Shown: positions 29,507 through 39,739 of the stretch, one piece after another
Layout of the letters: the number at the start of each line of letters is the position of its first letter
Position numbering within the stretch: the stretch's first letter is position 1
NCBI RefSeq assembly: GCF_007752345.1
Contig: NZ_CP036299.1
Location: 806,001 to 870,000, forward strand
Direction of reading: 5' to 3'
Source: Planctopirus ephydatiae
GTDB taxonomy: Bacteria; Planctomycetota; Planctomycetia; Planctomycetales; Planctomycetaceae
Length of the DNA: 64,000 nucleotides
Position numbers and translations under genes: made by a program
The notes under the pieces: generated by a model
What the model saw: the letters and a program-made list of their open reading frames with translations, nothing else
Database searches by the model: none
Told to the model about the DNA's origin: nothing

Positions 29507-29737
29507 CAGATCGCGGTCTGCCCTGTGCCGACCATCGCTGTCAATGCGCACGGCACCGCATGCACGGTTCGCCTATGCAAATCATGCTGCTGAGCAGAGT
29601 TCGCCAACCTTCAGAGATCTGGCGTTCGCTCTCAGCCCGGCCGGTTTTCATCCCCAGGGCTGGAAATGTTCGCCTGAGTGTGAGTGAACGTCTCGTTCCA
29701 AATTTTACGACTGGTTCATCCAGAGGTTTGCCAGACC

Positions 29738-30268
29738 ATGTCAGCTCATCAGGCCGGGTCAACTGCTACCTCTCCCAGCGTTATGGATCAGGAACAGTCT
29801 GCACTTCCTTTTGTGCAGCTCTTTACAGACGGGGCATGCAGTGGCAATCCTGGCCCTGGTGGCTGGGGTTACATTCTTCGGCATCCGGCTTCTGGCAAAG
29901 AGAAAGAAGCCAGTGGTGGCCTGGCTGAGACCACCAACAACCAGATGGAACTGCAGGCTGTTATTGAAGGTCTTAAGGCTCTCAAAAGCCGTTCTCGGGT
30001 GGAAGTGGTGACTGATAGCAGCTATGTCGCCAAGGGATCCAGCGAGTGGTTGCCCGGTTGGAAGCGTAACGGCTGGCAGCGCAAAGAGGGTAAATCCTTT
30101 AAGCCCGTCAAGAATGTCGAATACTGGCAAGCTCTTGATCAACTACTGGCCAGGCATCAGGTGCAGTTTAAGCTGATCAAAGGGCATGCAGGGCATGCGG
30201 AGAATGAGCGCTGCGATGTGCTGGCTGTCGCTGCTGCTGCCGCCGCCAAAGCCTCTGCCAACGGCTGA
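29738..30268 (+). CDS. rnhA: ribonuclease HI
   Basis: It cleaves RNA in RNA-DNA hybrids. The catalytic acids are all visible: Asp in [17 protein letters not shown], Glu in [10 protein letters not shown], Asp in VVTDSSYVA and the last Asp in ENERCDVLA, with the catalytic-loop His in GHAGHAENE. 176 residues from ATG 29738 (AGAGG upstream); ATG 29783 would give a 161-residue protein closer to the classic length. A basic Trp-rich stretch ([19 protein letters not shown]) is the substrate-handle region. The C-terminus ends in an alanine-rich tail. Confidence 0.95.
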   Translation: MSAHQAGSTATSPSVMDQEQSALPFVQLFTDGACSGNPGPGGWGYILRHPASGKEKEASGGLAETTNNQMELQAVIEGLKALKSRSRVEVVTDSSYVAKGSSEWLPGWKRNGWQRKEGKSFKPVKNVEYWQALDQLLARHQVQFKLIKGHAGHAENERCDVLAVAAAAAAKASANG

Positions 30269-30567
30269 TCGTCATTGTGGCTGATGACCACGCCCTTCCG
30301 CACTGTTCGTTGTTTGGGACAACAGGGTCGTGCCCCCAACGCGTGAAAAGAGTAGCGGCAGGACACGCGTTACATCCGGCTTCTCGCAGTTGTCGGGATA
30401 CAACCACCCGGGTTACTTATCGTTGGTGACCAGTTCGCCGACCGGTCCGTGATTTCCAGCGACAGTTCATTCTGAATTGACTTTAAAATTTGATTGCGAC
30501 TTTCCCATCGATAGACTCATGCCATGATTGGCCACTTGCCCCGATACCTCCCTGAGAGAGGCTTTCC
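30269..30567. other. intergenic before the SGNH hydrolase gene
   Basis: About 300 bases with no coding frame or strong hairpin. It probably contains the promoter of the 30568 gene. Confidence 0.5.
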
Positions 30568-31935
30568 ATGAGTTGTCGCACGATGCCACCATCCCTTCCC
30601 ATTCGCCAAGTCGCCGCTTTTTTGCTGCTCGTGATGACTTCGCTGGCTTGTCAACTTGCCAGTGTTGCGATCATCGCAGCCGATTCTCCGGCCTTTAAAG
30701 AGGCGGTGGAATGCCACTCGCGAGGAGGTTTGCCCAATGTTCGAGCGAAAATCGAAGCTGGCCAGTCTGTGAAGATTGCCTATCTGGGGGGCAGCATTAC
30801 GGCTGCACCCGGCTGGCGTGTGCTTTCCCGTGAATGGCTGACGAAGCAATACCCGGGCGTTCCATTCGAGCAGATTGATGCCGCCATTGGTGGCACGGGT
30901 TCCGATCTGGGAGTGTTCCGGCTGAAGAATGATGTTCTCCGTCATGAGCCCGATCTGCTTTTCGTCGAGTTTGCTGTCAACGATGGGGGTGCTCCCCCTG
31001 AACAGATCCATAAAGCGATGGAAGGGATTGTCCGCCAGACATGGAAGGCGAATCCCAGGACCGACATCCTTTTCGTTTACACAGTCAGCGAGCCATTTCT
31101 GGAACAGCTCCGCAATGGCAAGATGCAGCGATCGGCCAGTGCGATGGAAAATGTTGCTGAACACTACAAAGTTCCTTCGATTCATTTGGGAGTGAAAGTC
31201 GTTCAACTGGAGAAAGATGGTGAGCTGGTTTTCAAATCTCCCAGACCAGCCGACATTCGCGAGGCCAGGCCACTTGTCTTTTCGACCGATGGTGTCCATC
31301 CCCATGTGGAGACTGGCCACGAGGTCTATGCCGCCACGATTGCCCGCTGCTGGCCAGCCATCATGGAGGCGAGTGGGAAACCGGTTGCCCATGCACTCGA
31401 CCAGCCATTACGGACAGATAACTTCGAGCGGGCCCAGCAGATTCCAATTACGGCCAACATGCTCAAGGGAGCGTGGAAAAAGCTGCCTGCTGATCACACG
31501 CTGGCGCGGCGATTTGCCAGGAACATGCCCGAGCTCTATGAAGCGGAAGCTCCAGGCGCTGCCCTCGAATTCACGATCGAAGGTACCACACTGGCGATCT
31601 TTGACCTGCTGGGGCCGGACGGTGGGCGGTTAAAGGTCACGTGGGATGATCTGCCGCCGACTTATCAGAACCGGATTGACCCGTATTGCACCTATCACCG
31701 CATGGGGAAGACGACGATTGCCAGCGAGCGGCCCGCAGGGCGACATCATGTGCGGATTGAACTGATGCCGGAGAAGCTCAATAAACGGGAAATTCTCTTT
31801 GAACACAACCGCAAAGATTACGATGACCACCCCGAAAAATATGCCGATCACAAATGGATCGTGGGCTCAATCCTGCTGATTGGCGATATTGTCGCGGATG
31901 AACCGGATTCATCAACGTCGAAAGCCCCGGAATGA
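30568..31935 (+). CDS. secreted SGNH/GDSL-family hydrolase
   Basis: 455 residues; GAGAGG lies 7 bases before the ATG. A signal peptide (AAFLLLVMTSLACQLASVAIIAA) targets it out of the cytoplasm. SGNH blocks: Ser in YLGGSITAA, Gly in GGTGSDLGVFR, Asn in VEFAVNDGG, and Asp/His in STDGVHPHVETGH. All four are intact, so an active esterase or deacetylase is likely, possibly on acetylated polysaccharides (typical of planctomycete SGNH proteins, inference). The C-terminal 150 residues form a second, beta-rich domain. It is convergent with the DUF1501 gene, 13 bases apart. Confidence 0.88.
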   Translation: MSCRTMPPSLPIRQVAAFLLLVMTSLACQLASVAIIAADSPAFKEAVECHSRGGLPNVRAKIEAGQSVKIAYLGGSITAAPGWRVLSREWLTKQYPGVPFEQIDAAIGGTGSDLGVFRLKNDVLRHEPDLLFVEFAVNDGGAPPEQIHKAMEGIVRQTWKANPRTDILFVYTVSEPFLEQLRNGKMQRSASAMENVAEHYKVPSIHLGVKVVQLEKDGELVFKSPRPADIREARPLVFSTDGVHPHVETGHEVYAATIARCWPAIMEASGKPVAHALDQPLRTDNFERAQQIPITANMLKGAWKKLPADHTLARRFARNMPELYEAEAPGAALEFTIEGTTLAIFDLLGPDGGRLKVTWDDLPPTYQNRIDPYCTYHRMGKTTIASERPAGRHHVRIELMPEKLNKREILFEHNRKDYDDHPEKYADHKWIVGSILLIGDIVADEPDSSTSKAPE

Positions 31936-31948
31936 GTTTCGTTTATCT

Positions 31949-33409
31949 TCAAGTCAGCATTTCCTGAATCACATGCCCGTGTACGTCGGTCAGGCGGAAG
32001 TCGCGGCCCTGGAAGCGGTAGGTCAGGCGTTCGTGATCCATACCCAGTAGATGCAGCATGGTGGCATGCAGATCGTGGACATGGACCGGACGATCTTCAA
32101 TATTGTAACCGAAATCGCATGTCCGGCCGACCACCGTCGCCGGCTTGATCCCACCACCGGCAAACCACATCGAGAAGCACCGGGGATGGTGATCCCGGCC
32201 GTAGTTCTGCGGTGAAGGGCGGCCCTGTGAATAACTCGTGCGGCCAAACTCTCCACCCCACACGACCAAAGTGTCCTCCAGCAAACCACGCTGTTTCAGA
32301 TCGGCCACCAGAGCAGCAGAAGGCTGATCGGTCTCCCGGCACTGTGTCGAAATTCCTCCGGGCAAGCCGCCATGTTGATCCCATCCCTGATGATACAACT
32401 GGATAAACTTGACGCCGCGCTCTGCCAGGCGTCTGGCCAAGAGACAATTCGCTGCAAATGTGCCCGGCTTGCGGCTGTCGGGCCCATACAGCTCAAAGGT
32501 AGCTTCGGTCTCACCCGAAAGATCGGTGGCTTCCGGCACACTGGCCTGCATGCGAAACGCCATTTCATACTGGGCAATCCGCTGAGATAACTCAGGGTCG
32601 TGCGTCTCGACTTCACGCTCTTTCTGCAGTTGTGCCAACGTTTCGAGAGCAGCACGTCTTTGCTCGCGACTGACTCCCGGAGGATTGTTCAGATAGAGCA
32701 CGGCATCTTTACCCGAGCGGAACTGAACTCCCTGATGTTGCGATGGAAGAAAGCCAGAGCCCCACAAGCGCGAATAGAGTGGCTGGTCAGTCTTGCCCCG
32801 GGTGATCAATACCACAAACGCGGGGAGATTCTCGTTATCACTTCCCAGGCCATAATTGAGCCAGGCACCAATACTGGGGCGACCGGCAATCTGAGAACCG
32901 GTCTGCAGGAACGTAATGGCGGGATCATGGTTGATCGCTTCTGTGTAGATGGAGCGGACAATGCAGAGGTCATCGACGATTTTGGCCGTATGTGGCAGTA
33001 AATCGCTGACCCACGCCTGTGCAGCACCATGCTGCTGAAAACCAAACTTCGATCCCACCATGATCAAAGCGGATTGATTGGCTGACATCCCGGTCAATCG
33101 CTGGCCTTGACGGACAGAATCTGGCAAGGCTTCTCCAAAGCGATCGTTGAGCAGAGGCTTGTAGTCGAAGGTTTCCAGTTGCGAAGGTCCGCCACTTTGA
33201 AACAGGTAGATGACCCGTTTGGCTTTGGGAGCGAAATGTGGCTGATGTGCCGCCGCAGGTTCTGCCCCATAGGATAAACCAGTTGTCGAGCCTGCCAGCA
33301 GATGAGCCAGAGCCAGACTTCCGCAACCATTCCCGGCCTGGGCCAGCCACTGGCGGCGAGCCATAGCACCCATGTTCAGCCCATCAGATTTCGGGAGTGG
33401 TTGATTCAT
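31949..33409 (-). CDS. DUF1501 protein with twin-arginine leader
   Basis: 486 residues of the DUF1501 family (alkaline-phosphatase/sulfatase-like fold), abundant in planctomycetes. The leader [25 protein letters not shown] has the RR-x-W-L pattern of a Tat signal. Family phrases: [75 protein letters not shown]1501 genes usually sit next to a cytochrome-type DUF1549/DUF1553 (PSD1) gene; no such gene is adjacent, so this copy is an orphan here. Substrate unknown. Confidence 0.92.
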   Translation of the reverse strand: MNQPLPKSDGLNMGAMARRQWLAQAGNGCGSLALAHLLAGSTTGLSYGAEPAAAHQPHFAPKAKRVIYLFQSGGPSQLETFDYKPLLNDRFGEALPDSVRQGQRLTGMSANQSALIMVGSKFGFQQHGAAQAWVSDLLPHTAKIVDDLCIVRSIYTEAINHDPAITFLQTGSQIAGRPSIGAWLNYGLGSDNENLPAFVVLITRGKTDQPLYSRLWGSGFLPSQHQGVQFRSGKDAVLYLNNPPGVSREQRRAALETLAQLQKEREVETHDPELSQRIAQYEMAFRMQASVPEATDLSGETEATFELYGPDSRKPGTFAANCLLARRLAERGVKFIQLYHQGWDQHGGLPGGISTQCRETDQPSAALVADLKQRGLLEDTLVVWGGEFGRTSYSQGRPSPQNYGRDHHPRCFSMWFAGGGIKPATVVGRTCDFGYNIEDRPVHVHDLHATMLHLLGMDHERLTYRFQGRDFRLTDVHGHVIQEMLT

Positions 33410-33620
33410 CGTCAGGGATCATTTCACAAGAAGTCGATAGCCGGCGTGGCAAATGGTTTCGCCATAAGATCGTGCAGGCCGGCACGAATCCGAAACCTGC
33501 TGGATGAAACAACATCTATTTATTGAACCAGATTGTCTACGGTGGTCGCAACCCCCGGTTTTTGAGGCGATCTGGATATCCGACTGATTTCTACCACGCC
33601 CAGCAATGTCACTTAATGAC

Positions 33621-34475
33621 TCACGACTCGGTGGTGGAAGAGCCAGTCCCTGAAGCATGTTTTCTGCCGCCGGCCTGCACCGCCAGTACAGGTTGAGTTC
33701 GCTCGCCACTGCAGAGCACGACCAGCAGGTTGGAAATGAGCTGATCTCGGTCGGAATCCGAGAGTTCGAAGCCGCTGTCTCGCAGTCTTGTTACGGCATC
33801 TTTAACAATCTCGACCGCCCCTTCGACAATCGTCTTGCGGGCGTCGATCAGAGCCATGGCCTGCTGACGCATCAGCATCGATTGAGCAATTTCAGGAGCG
33901 TAAGTGAGGTCATTGAGTCGCACCATCAGCACGCGGATTCCCGCTGGATTTACGGCATCCTGCAGTTCGGCCACAAACGCCTGACTGACAATTTCGCTCT
34001 CTTTTTTCAGGCACGGGATGGCGGGATCGCTCGATTCGTAAGGGAAGAGCGAACTGACCCGCTTGACCACAGCCCCGGCCTGATCTCCGAGAAAGCGGTG
34101 GTAATCGGTCACATGTAGAGCGGCCTTGATGGTGTCTTCAACACGATAAACGACCACCGCACTGATCAGTACGGGGTTGCCATTTTTTTCCACCACGGTT
34201 TCAGTCGTCAGATTGTAGGTTGTATCGCGTGTGGAAATTCTCTGGAGTGATCGGCCCACGGGGTGAATCCAGCGGATCCCTTCACTGCGCAGCGTCGTCA
34301 GATATTTACCAAACCGCAAGACCACGACTTCTTCGCGCGGGCCCACAATGATGAACCCGAAGAGCAGAATGGGCGGAAAGATTACCGAGGCTGCAATGAT
34401 CAGCCCCAGTTCCATCATGCCAGCAGTTTCGGCAGAAGGTTCTGAATATCGACTCGACGACTGACTGTTGGACAT
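33621..34475 (-). CDS. SPFH/band-7 domain protein (stomatin-like)
   Basis: 284 residues from ATG 34475, chosen for GGAG 6 bases upstream; the frame extends to 34535. One membrane helix (LGLIIAASVIFPPILLFGFIIV) is followed by the SPFH domain: VVVLRFGKYLTTLRSEGIRWIHP, DTTYNLTTETVVEKNGNPVLI. A helical tail carries AVNPAGIRVLMVRLNDLTYAPEIAQSMLMRQQA. Such proteins form oligomeric membrane microdomain scaffolds. Upstream on the same strand is a four-helix membrane protein gene (34762), so a small operon is possible. Roles beyond scaffolding are unknown. Confidence 0.9.
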   Translation of the reverse strand: MSNSQSSSRYSEPSAETAGMMELGLIIAASVIFPPILLFGFIIVGPREEVVVLRFGKYLTTLRSEGIRWIHPVGRSLQRISTRDTTYNLTTETVVEKNGNPVLISAVVVYRVEDTIKAALHVTDYHRFLGDQAGAVVKRVSSLFPYESSDPAIPCLKKESEIVSQAFVAELQDAVNPAGIRVLMVRLNDLTYAPEIAQSMLMRQQAMALIDARKTIVEGAVEIVKDAVTRLRDSGFELSDSDRDQLISNLLVVLCSGERTQPVLAVQAGGRKHASGTGSSTTES

Positions 34476-34694
34476 CGCCATCTCCAGAGATTGGGGCCGT
34501 TCTGTGGAACCTGCATTCTGGAACGCGAAGCTCACTTTGTCAGATCATTTCGAATTTTCGAATCTTTTGACGGATGTGTGGAAGTTTGAAGTTTGGGAGC
34601 TTAGTGAAGGGAAAGCCAGCGCGGGTCGAGCCAGGCGAAATGACTGACTGATGCGTTTGCCAGGGAACGACAGTGCGGTGTGGGTTGCGAAGGC

Positions 34695-34724
34695 AGGCTT
34701 GCCCCGGGGCTGGCAAGCATGGCA
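34695..34724 (-). repeat. diverged relative of the dispersed palindromic repeat
   Basis: GGCTTGCCCC, then GGGGCTGGCAAGCATGGCA: the same arm and spacer logic as the copies at 11824 and 61915, with several changes. Intergenic, between the membrane protein gene and the SPFH gene. Confidence 0.45.
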
Positions 34725-34761
34725 TGAAGTGCAAGGAAACTGCGAAATCCCTGAATCGGAA

Positions 34762-35319
34762 TTATTCCGACCTGGTTGGTTCAATTGGAGTGGCAGGGAT
34801 TGTTGCGGGCTGGGAATCCACTGCGCTCGACGTGGTGGCTTGAACTTCGGTTGTGCCGGGTGTTGTGGCTGGTGGTTTGGCAGGGACGGCGACTTTCACA
34901 TAGCCCGAAATGCCAATGATGATGGCGCCCAGGACAATGCCCACTGTCTGCCAGTAAGCCATGCGTGTGCGTACTTTTTCAGCCAGTCCAGAGCGTCCCA
35001 CTAAGAGCGAAGAGAGGAAGAACAGGCCAAAGGCCAGCAGCATCTTGGTGCCAATCAGGGCATGATAGATCGGCTGTCCTTTATGTTTGGGCATTGCCTG
35101 GAAGTAGTTGTAAAAACCGCTTACCAGGAAGAGCACAATCCCCACGTGTACAAACATCTTCCACCGGGAAATAATGGCCGACCTTAAGGCGAGATGCTGA
35201 TCTTCGGGCAGCTTGCTCACTATGGGGTAGATCACAAATCGCAAAAAGACACTCCCCCCGATAATCACGACGGCGGTTCCGATATGTGTCCAGCGGGAGA
35301 GAATGTCAACTGCTTCCAT
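34762..35319 (-). CDS. four-helix membrane protein, CopD-like
   Basis: 185 residues with four membrane helices: near residues 13-35, 58-72, 88-106 and 125-145, and histidines near the helix ends (WTHIGTA, FVHVGIV). The pattern resembles the small CopD-like / DUF2231-type integral membrane group, which may handle copper or heme, but the family call is tentative. The C-terminal 40 residues are Pro/Thr/Ala-rich and probably cytoplasmic or periplasmic tail. AAAGG lies 8 bases before the ATG. Same strand as the SPFH gene, 286 bases upstream. Confidence 0.7.
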   Translation of the reverse strand: MEAVDILSRWTHIGTAVVIIGGSVFLRFVIYPIVSKLPEDQHLALRSAIISRWKMFVHVGIVLFLVSGFYNYFQAMPKHKGQPIYHALIGTKMLLAFGLFFLSSLLVGRSGLAEKVRTRMAYWQTVGIVLGAIIIGISGYVKVAVPAKPPATTPGTTEVQATTSSAVDSQPATIPATPIEPTRSE

Positions 35320-35701
35320 TTACTTAACCTTTATTTGGATAATATGTTATGGCAAATCAACCAGCGAAGTTCAGTCGATCGCGTTGATGTTGGGGGAACC
35401 CCCAGTCCAGGGGATGTTCCGGTTCACATCCCTTTGGGGATGACTTTTGGCGAATCGGGCACGAGAGCATAGCATGCCTCTGCTCGAACTTCTTGAAAGT
35501 CTAGCCACCACAAAGTTTTGCACCACTGAATCATACTTTTGGTGGGCTTGTGAGACTCCCGATCGCTTCGGCGATTGTCTTGCGGGTTGTGCGATCGTCA
35601 TGGGTTGGAGTGATAATTGGCTGGAACAATTGCGAAACTGATTACTCTTTCGCGATGTCGTCTGCTAAACTGCTGGACTTCTCAATACTGGCAGATACCA
35701 A
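35320..35701. other. intergenic between divergent genes
   Basis: About 380 bases between divergent genes (membrane protein, rluB). It should hold both promoters. Nothing else recognised. Confidence 0.5.
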
Positions 35702-37372
35702 ATGAAACGTTCTCGACCTCCCCGCCGCACAACATCTCTGGTCACTTCTTCACGAAATCAGGGTTCAAAATCAGCCAGTCCGGATCAACCGGGCGAGGCA
35801 TCTGCGGGCGAACGTCTGCAGAAAGTTCTGGCGAGTGCCGGGTATGGTTCACGCCGAGCCTGCGAAGAATATATCGAAATGGGCCGCGTGACGATTGATG
35901 GTGTGGTGGCGAAGGAACTGGGGGTGCGTGTCGATCTTTCCCGCCAGAAGGTCGCGGTCGATGGCGAAAAGCTGCGCGTGGAGGAAAAGCGTTACTTTCT
36001 GTTCCACAAGCCAGCCGGTGTGCTATGTACAAATTCTGATCCTGCGGGCCGAACTCGGGTGATCGATTGCTTCCCGCCCAATGTCGGTCGGCTCTTTACG
36101 GTGGGCCGGTTGGACGATGCGACCGAAGGTCTGCTGATCGTCACTAATGATGGGGATCTTGCTGAGAGACTCACACATCCCAAGTTTGGCATTCCGCGGA
36201 TTTATCGTGCTGTGGTGGCAGGTAATCCTTCGACTGAGGCGATCAATCAGCTTCTCGAAGGGTTGTACTTCGCCGAAGGCCGCTTCCGCATGTCGAGTGT
36301 GAACCGGGTGAAGTCGCAGGGGTCTGCGACTGTGCTCGAAATTACCATGCGTGAAGGACAGAACCGGGAAATCCGCCGGTTGCTGGCCCGTGTGGGGCAT
36401 AAGGTGATGAAGCTCAAGCGGACACACTTTGGCCCGATCAAATTGGGTGATCTCGAACGCGGGGCTCATCGCAAACTCTCGGAAGAAGAACTCAGCAAAC
36501 TGCAGGATGTCATCACCGGCAAGTGGAAGGAACCGGCTCCCCGCAAGCCACAGCGCACACGCGATGCTGGTAAAGCGACTTCAGCGGGAGCATCAACGAA
36601 AGCCTCGTCGTCCCATGCAGGAGGTGCAGGTGCCAGATCTCGCGCTGGGCTGGAGCGCGCGGCTGCTGCATTACCAGCGAGCGGGCTGGAACCACTCACC
36701 ATTCCGGGCTCAAAACTCAAACGCCTGGGAAGCTCAAAAGCGTTGAAATCACAGGTATTAAACTCTCCTGAGGCTAACCCCAAGCGTCGCGAAGATTCCC
36801 GCTCGTCCGGTGGATCTCGTTCATCAGAAGGATCAGCAGCGCGTCGTACCGGGAAAGGCTCAATGGCTCCGGAAGCTCGGCAGAAGCCCGCCTCGCGTAC
36901 GTCGGGAGGTTTTTCCCAGGGACGTCCGGGCAGCAGGACGACCGCTCGCCAGTTGGCCACCAACGATAACCCGCCAGTGATGGACGATGGCAGCACGCGA
37001 TTGAAACGGCGTGTGCTGGATGGTGAAGGTTCGGTGATTTCCAGCAAAAGGCTCAGAGGGGCAGCACCACGTCTGAACTTCCCCCAGAATGTGCGTGGAA
37101 ACGACGCTGCTGATGGAGACGAATCGGTCAATCCACCCCCACTGAGTTTGTTGAAGAGTGGCCGACGAGTCCCGCGGACGAAAGATCACGTCATCGCACC
37201 TCGATCGGCCAATAAAGAGACCGCTGCTGAAGCGACTCCCGAAAAAGTGGTTCGCAAGAAGGCCTCTGCCAAGTTTCCGGGATCTCGAAAAGCGACAACG
37301 GCGGGGCGCTCATCAACCAGCGCTCGAAACAAGAAGTCGTCGAGTTCATCGAGTCGCAAGCGAAGTGATTAG
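35702..37372 (+). CDS. rluB: RluB-type pseudouridine synthase with a long basic tail
   Basis: 556 residues. An S4 domain starts near residue 37 (RLQKVLASAGYGSRRACEEYI). The catalytic domain has RYFLFHKPAGVLCTN, the active-site Asp in VGRLDDATEGLLIVTNDG, and EGQNREIRRLLARVGH with LKRTHFG. The RsuA/RluB/RluE/RluF branch modifies 23S or 16S rRNA; RluB (23S U2605) is the most likely assignment, not certain. Residues about 290-556 form a disordered, Arg/Lys/Ser/Gly-rich tail with repeated RSS- and SRS-type phrases, far longer than in the usual 250-300-residue enzymes. It may bind RNA. Ribosome site weak. Confidence 0.88.
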   Translation: MKRSRPPRRTTSLVTSSRNQGSKSASPDQPGEASAGERLQKVLASAGYGSRRACEEYIEMGRVTIDGVVAKELGVRVDLSRQKVAVDGEKLRVEEKRYFLFHKPAGVLCTNSDPAGRTRVIDCFPPNVGRLFTVGRLDDATEGLLIVTNDGDLAERLTHPKFGIPRIYRAVVAGNPSTEAINQLLEGLYFAEGRFRMSSVNRVKSQGSATVLEITMREGQNREIRRLLARVGHKVMKLKRTHFGPIKLGDLERGAHRKLSEEELSKLQDVITGKWKEPAPRKPQRTRDAGKATSAGASTKASSSHAGGAGARSRAGLERAAAALPASGLEPLTIPGSKLKRLGSSKALKSQVLNSPEANPKRREDSRSSGGSRSSEGSAARRTGKGSMAPEARQKPASRTSGGFSQGRPGSRTTARQLATNDNPPVMDDGSTRLKRRVLDGEGSVISSKRLRGAAPRLNFPQNVRGNDAADGDESVNPPPLSLLKSGRRVPRTKDHVIAPRSANKETAAEATPEKVVRKKASAKFPGSRKATTAGRSSTSARNKKSSSSSSRKRSD

Positions 37373-37477
37373 GCGGGGAGCGTGCGTGGAGCCAACGCGA
37401 GACCTGGTCAATACTCACCCACTGCATCTTAAGTTGTTTCAATCATTCAGAAGCCCTAGAAATCAGACGTCCCGAGC

Positions 37478-38419
37478 ATGCTCTCCAGCCCTACTGAAAC
37501 CTCTGCTTCGGCTTGTCACATCCCTTCCCTTGGGCTGCCCGGACAAGTGATGTCTGCCGTCCAGCAGAAGGCGCGAGTGCTGCTGCATGAGGCCATAGCG
37601 AAAAACACATTTCGCCTGAGGCTCGATTGTGTTGAGTTGGCGACCAAGATCACTCCGGGGCAGTTCTTCATGGTGAAAATCCCGGGAGAGAACGATCCTC
37701 TGCTGGGCCGACCCTTTGCCCTGTTTGATATCTGCAGAGATGAAGAAGGACGTGTTGCCGGGCTGGAGTTCGGCTATGTCGTCGTGGGCAAAATGACGGG
37801 TCGACTGGCTCAGCTTGAGGCGGGAGATGAAGTGGAAATCTGGGGGCCACTTGGCAACGGCTTTCCGGCATCACCGGGCGGGCGGCTGGTTTTCGTTGCG
37901 GGTGGGATTGGGCAAACGCCCTTTCTAGCACTCGCCCGCGAAGCTCTAGGAGTACATAGCTATCCGCAGCAGAATCCGCGAAAAGTGGTTAGGCCCAGTT
38001 CTGTCACACTTTGTTACGGAGCGAGGAATGCCGAATTTCTGGCTGGTGTCGAAGACTTCAAAAGTGTTTCCGACCTGAAGGTTGAACTGGCCACCGATGA
38101 TGGTTCTCTGGGGCACCGTGGCTATGTCACTCAATTACTGGAAGAACATCTCAAGGCTCCCGGTGAGCCCGTGACGATCTATGCCTGCGGGCCAGAGCCA
38201 ATGCTCAAAGCTGTGCAGAAACTGGCACTGTCGTACAACGCCACCTGCTGGTTATCTTTAGAGACTCCCATGGCGTGCGGCTTTGGGGCCTGCTTCAGTT
38301 GTGTCGCCAAAATCCGGGAAACGACTCCTTCGGGTGAGGAAAGCTGGGATTACCGACGCACCTGTGTCGAAGGACCCGTCTTTGAAGCTCGCGAATTGAT
38401 CTTTGAAAATCACCCTTAA
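37478..38419 (+). CDS. pyrK: dihydroorotate dehydrogenase electron-transfer subunit-type flavoprotein
   Basis: 313 residues of the PyrK/ferredoxin-reductase family. FAD-binding segment: GQFFMVKIPGENDPLLGRPFALFD. NAD-binding segment: FVAGGIGQTPFLALA. The 2Fe-2S cysteines are in MACGFGACFSCVAKIRE and the later RRTCVEGPVF, matching the C-x4-C-x2-C-x(n)-C pattern. PyrK passes electrons from dihydroorotate oxidation (with PyrD) to NAD+. No pyrD is adjacent, so the partner is elsewhere or this is another oxidoreductase of the family. An alternative start is ATG 37550. It precedes obg by 78 bases. Confidence 0.87.
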   Translation: MLSSPTETSASACHIPSLGLPGQVMSAVQQKARVLLHEAIAKNTFRLRLDCVELATKITPGQFFMVKIPGENDPLLGRPFALFDICRDEEGRVAGLEFGYVVVGKMTGRLAQLEAGDEVEIWGPLGNGFPASPGGRLVFVAGGIGQTPFLALAREALGVHSYPQQNPRKVVRPSSVTLCYGARNAEFLAGVEDFKSVSDLKVELATDDGSLGHRGYVTQLLEEHLKAPGEPVTIYACGPEPMLKAVQKLALSYNATCWLSLETPMACGFGACFSCVAKIRETTPSGEESWDYRRTCVEGPVFEARELIFENHP

Positions 38420-38497
38420 GTTGCGACTCGCTCGCAACATCCCGCTGGCAATCTCTCATCGAATTCGCTTCCGCATCCAGAATGGCAGTTTTCTCTC

Positions 38498-39604
38498 ATG
38501 TTCGTTGATCAAATTGAAATTACCTGCAAAGGGGGCGATGGTGGCCCCGGATGTTCCAGCTTCCGGCGGGAAGCGCACGTCCCTCGAGGCGGCCCCGATG
38601 GTGGTGATGGTGGTCGCGGCGGGCACGTCGTCATTATCGCCGACGAAAATGTCGACAGCCTCGTGCACCTGGTCGGGATTCGTCATTGGTTTGCCAGCAA
38701 TGGTAATCCCGGGACCAGTTCACTCAAGACTGGTAAAGATGGCGAAGATCTCGTGATCCGTGTGCCGATGGGAACCATTCTGCGTGATTCTCAGCGCGGC
38801 TTCGTCCTGCGTGATCTGACAGATCATGGTGATACCGTGATCGTCGCCAAAGGGGGCGAAGGGGGCTATGGAAACACGCGTTTCATGTCATCGACGAACC
38901 GCGCCCCGCGCGAATTCGGGCCGGGCGAACCTGGTGAAAAACGTGAGCTGCTGCTGGAATTGAAAGTTGTTGCCGATGTGGGGCTGATTGGAAAGCCAAA
39001 CGCCGGTAAATCAACGCTTCTCTCGCGGATGACACGGGCGACTCCCGAAATCGCTAACTACCCGTTCACAACGAAACACCCGAATCTTGGGATTGTGCGC
39101 GTCGGTTACGAGCGGCAATTCGTGATGGCTGATATCCCCGGGTTGATTGAAGGAGCCCATGCGGGAGTGGGGCTTGGTCACGAATTCTTAAGGCACGTCG
39201 AGCGGACTCGCGTGCTCGTACATCTCGTGGAACCCAATCCGGATGACCAGACGGACCCGATCGAAAACTATCTGCAGATCCGCGAAGAGTTGCGGCTGTA
39301 TGATGACGATCTGGCTCAGCGACCTGAAATTGTCGTCATCAGCAAGTCAGAACTGCTGGATGCCGATGCTGCTAAAGAGTTACTGGAAGAGCGGATTGGC
39401 AAACCCGTCCTGCAGATTTCGGCGATGACGGGTAAAGGACTTCCCGTACTGACCAAGCAGATCATCGAGATTCTTGATCGCCTTAAACAGGCGGAAGAAG
39501 ACGCTGAGGCGGAAGCGGCTTATCTGGCGAGGAAAACATCGTCTGAAGCGCAGGCTCCCATCGCGCCATCTGCTGTCGATTCATCTGCAGAAAATGCAGA
39601 GTAA
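38498..39604 (+). CDS. obgE: Obg/CgtA GTPase
   Basis: 368 residues. Obg domain (1 to about 158): Gly-rich ITCKGGDGGPGCSSFRREA and GGPDGGDGGRGGHV, diagnostic of the family. G domain: G1 GLIGKPNAGKSTLLS, G2 NYPFTTKHPNLG, G3 DIPGLIEGAHAGVGLGHEFLRH. G4 reads VVISKSELLD, SKxE rather than the usual NKxD, an atypical base-recognition motif. No C-terminal OCT domain; the end is Ala/Glu-rich. Obg GTPases bind the 50S subunit and (p)ppGpp and are usually essential. It lies between pyrK and prs on the same strand. Confidence 0.95.
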   Translation: MFVDQIEITCKGGDGGPGCSSFRREAHVPRGGPDGGDGGRGGHVVIIADENVDSLVHLVGIRHWFASNGNPGTSSLKTGKDGEDLVIRVPMGTILRDSQRGFVLRDLTDHGDTVIVAKGGEGGYGNTRFMSSTNRAPREFGPGEPGEKRELLLELKVVADVGLIGKPNAGKSTLLSRMTRATPEIANYPFTTKHPNLGIVRVGYERQFVMADIPGLIEGAHAGVGLGHEFLRHVERTRVLVHLVEPNPDDQTDPIENYLQIREELRLYDDDLAQRPEIVVISKSELLDADAAKELLEERIGKPVLQISAMTGKGLPVLTKQIIEILDRLKQAEEDAEAEAAYLARKTSSEAQAPIAPSAVDSSAENAE

Positions 39605-39739
39605 GGCATCTCGAAAAGAGATGAGGCCAATTTTGAAATCTCTTTGGCTGGCAGGCTGGTGGTCGTCCACTTGCAACCGGTGCTGACGAACGTTGAAATC
39701 TGAGTTGTTCCATCCCGAGGCTTCACCGAGGACTGATCT

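Noticed and set aside
36466-37131. 221-codon minus-strand frame antisense to the pseudouridine synthase tail
   Set aside because: Explained by the low-complexity basic tail on the + strand.
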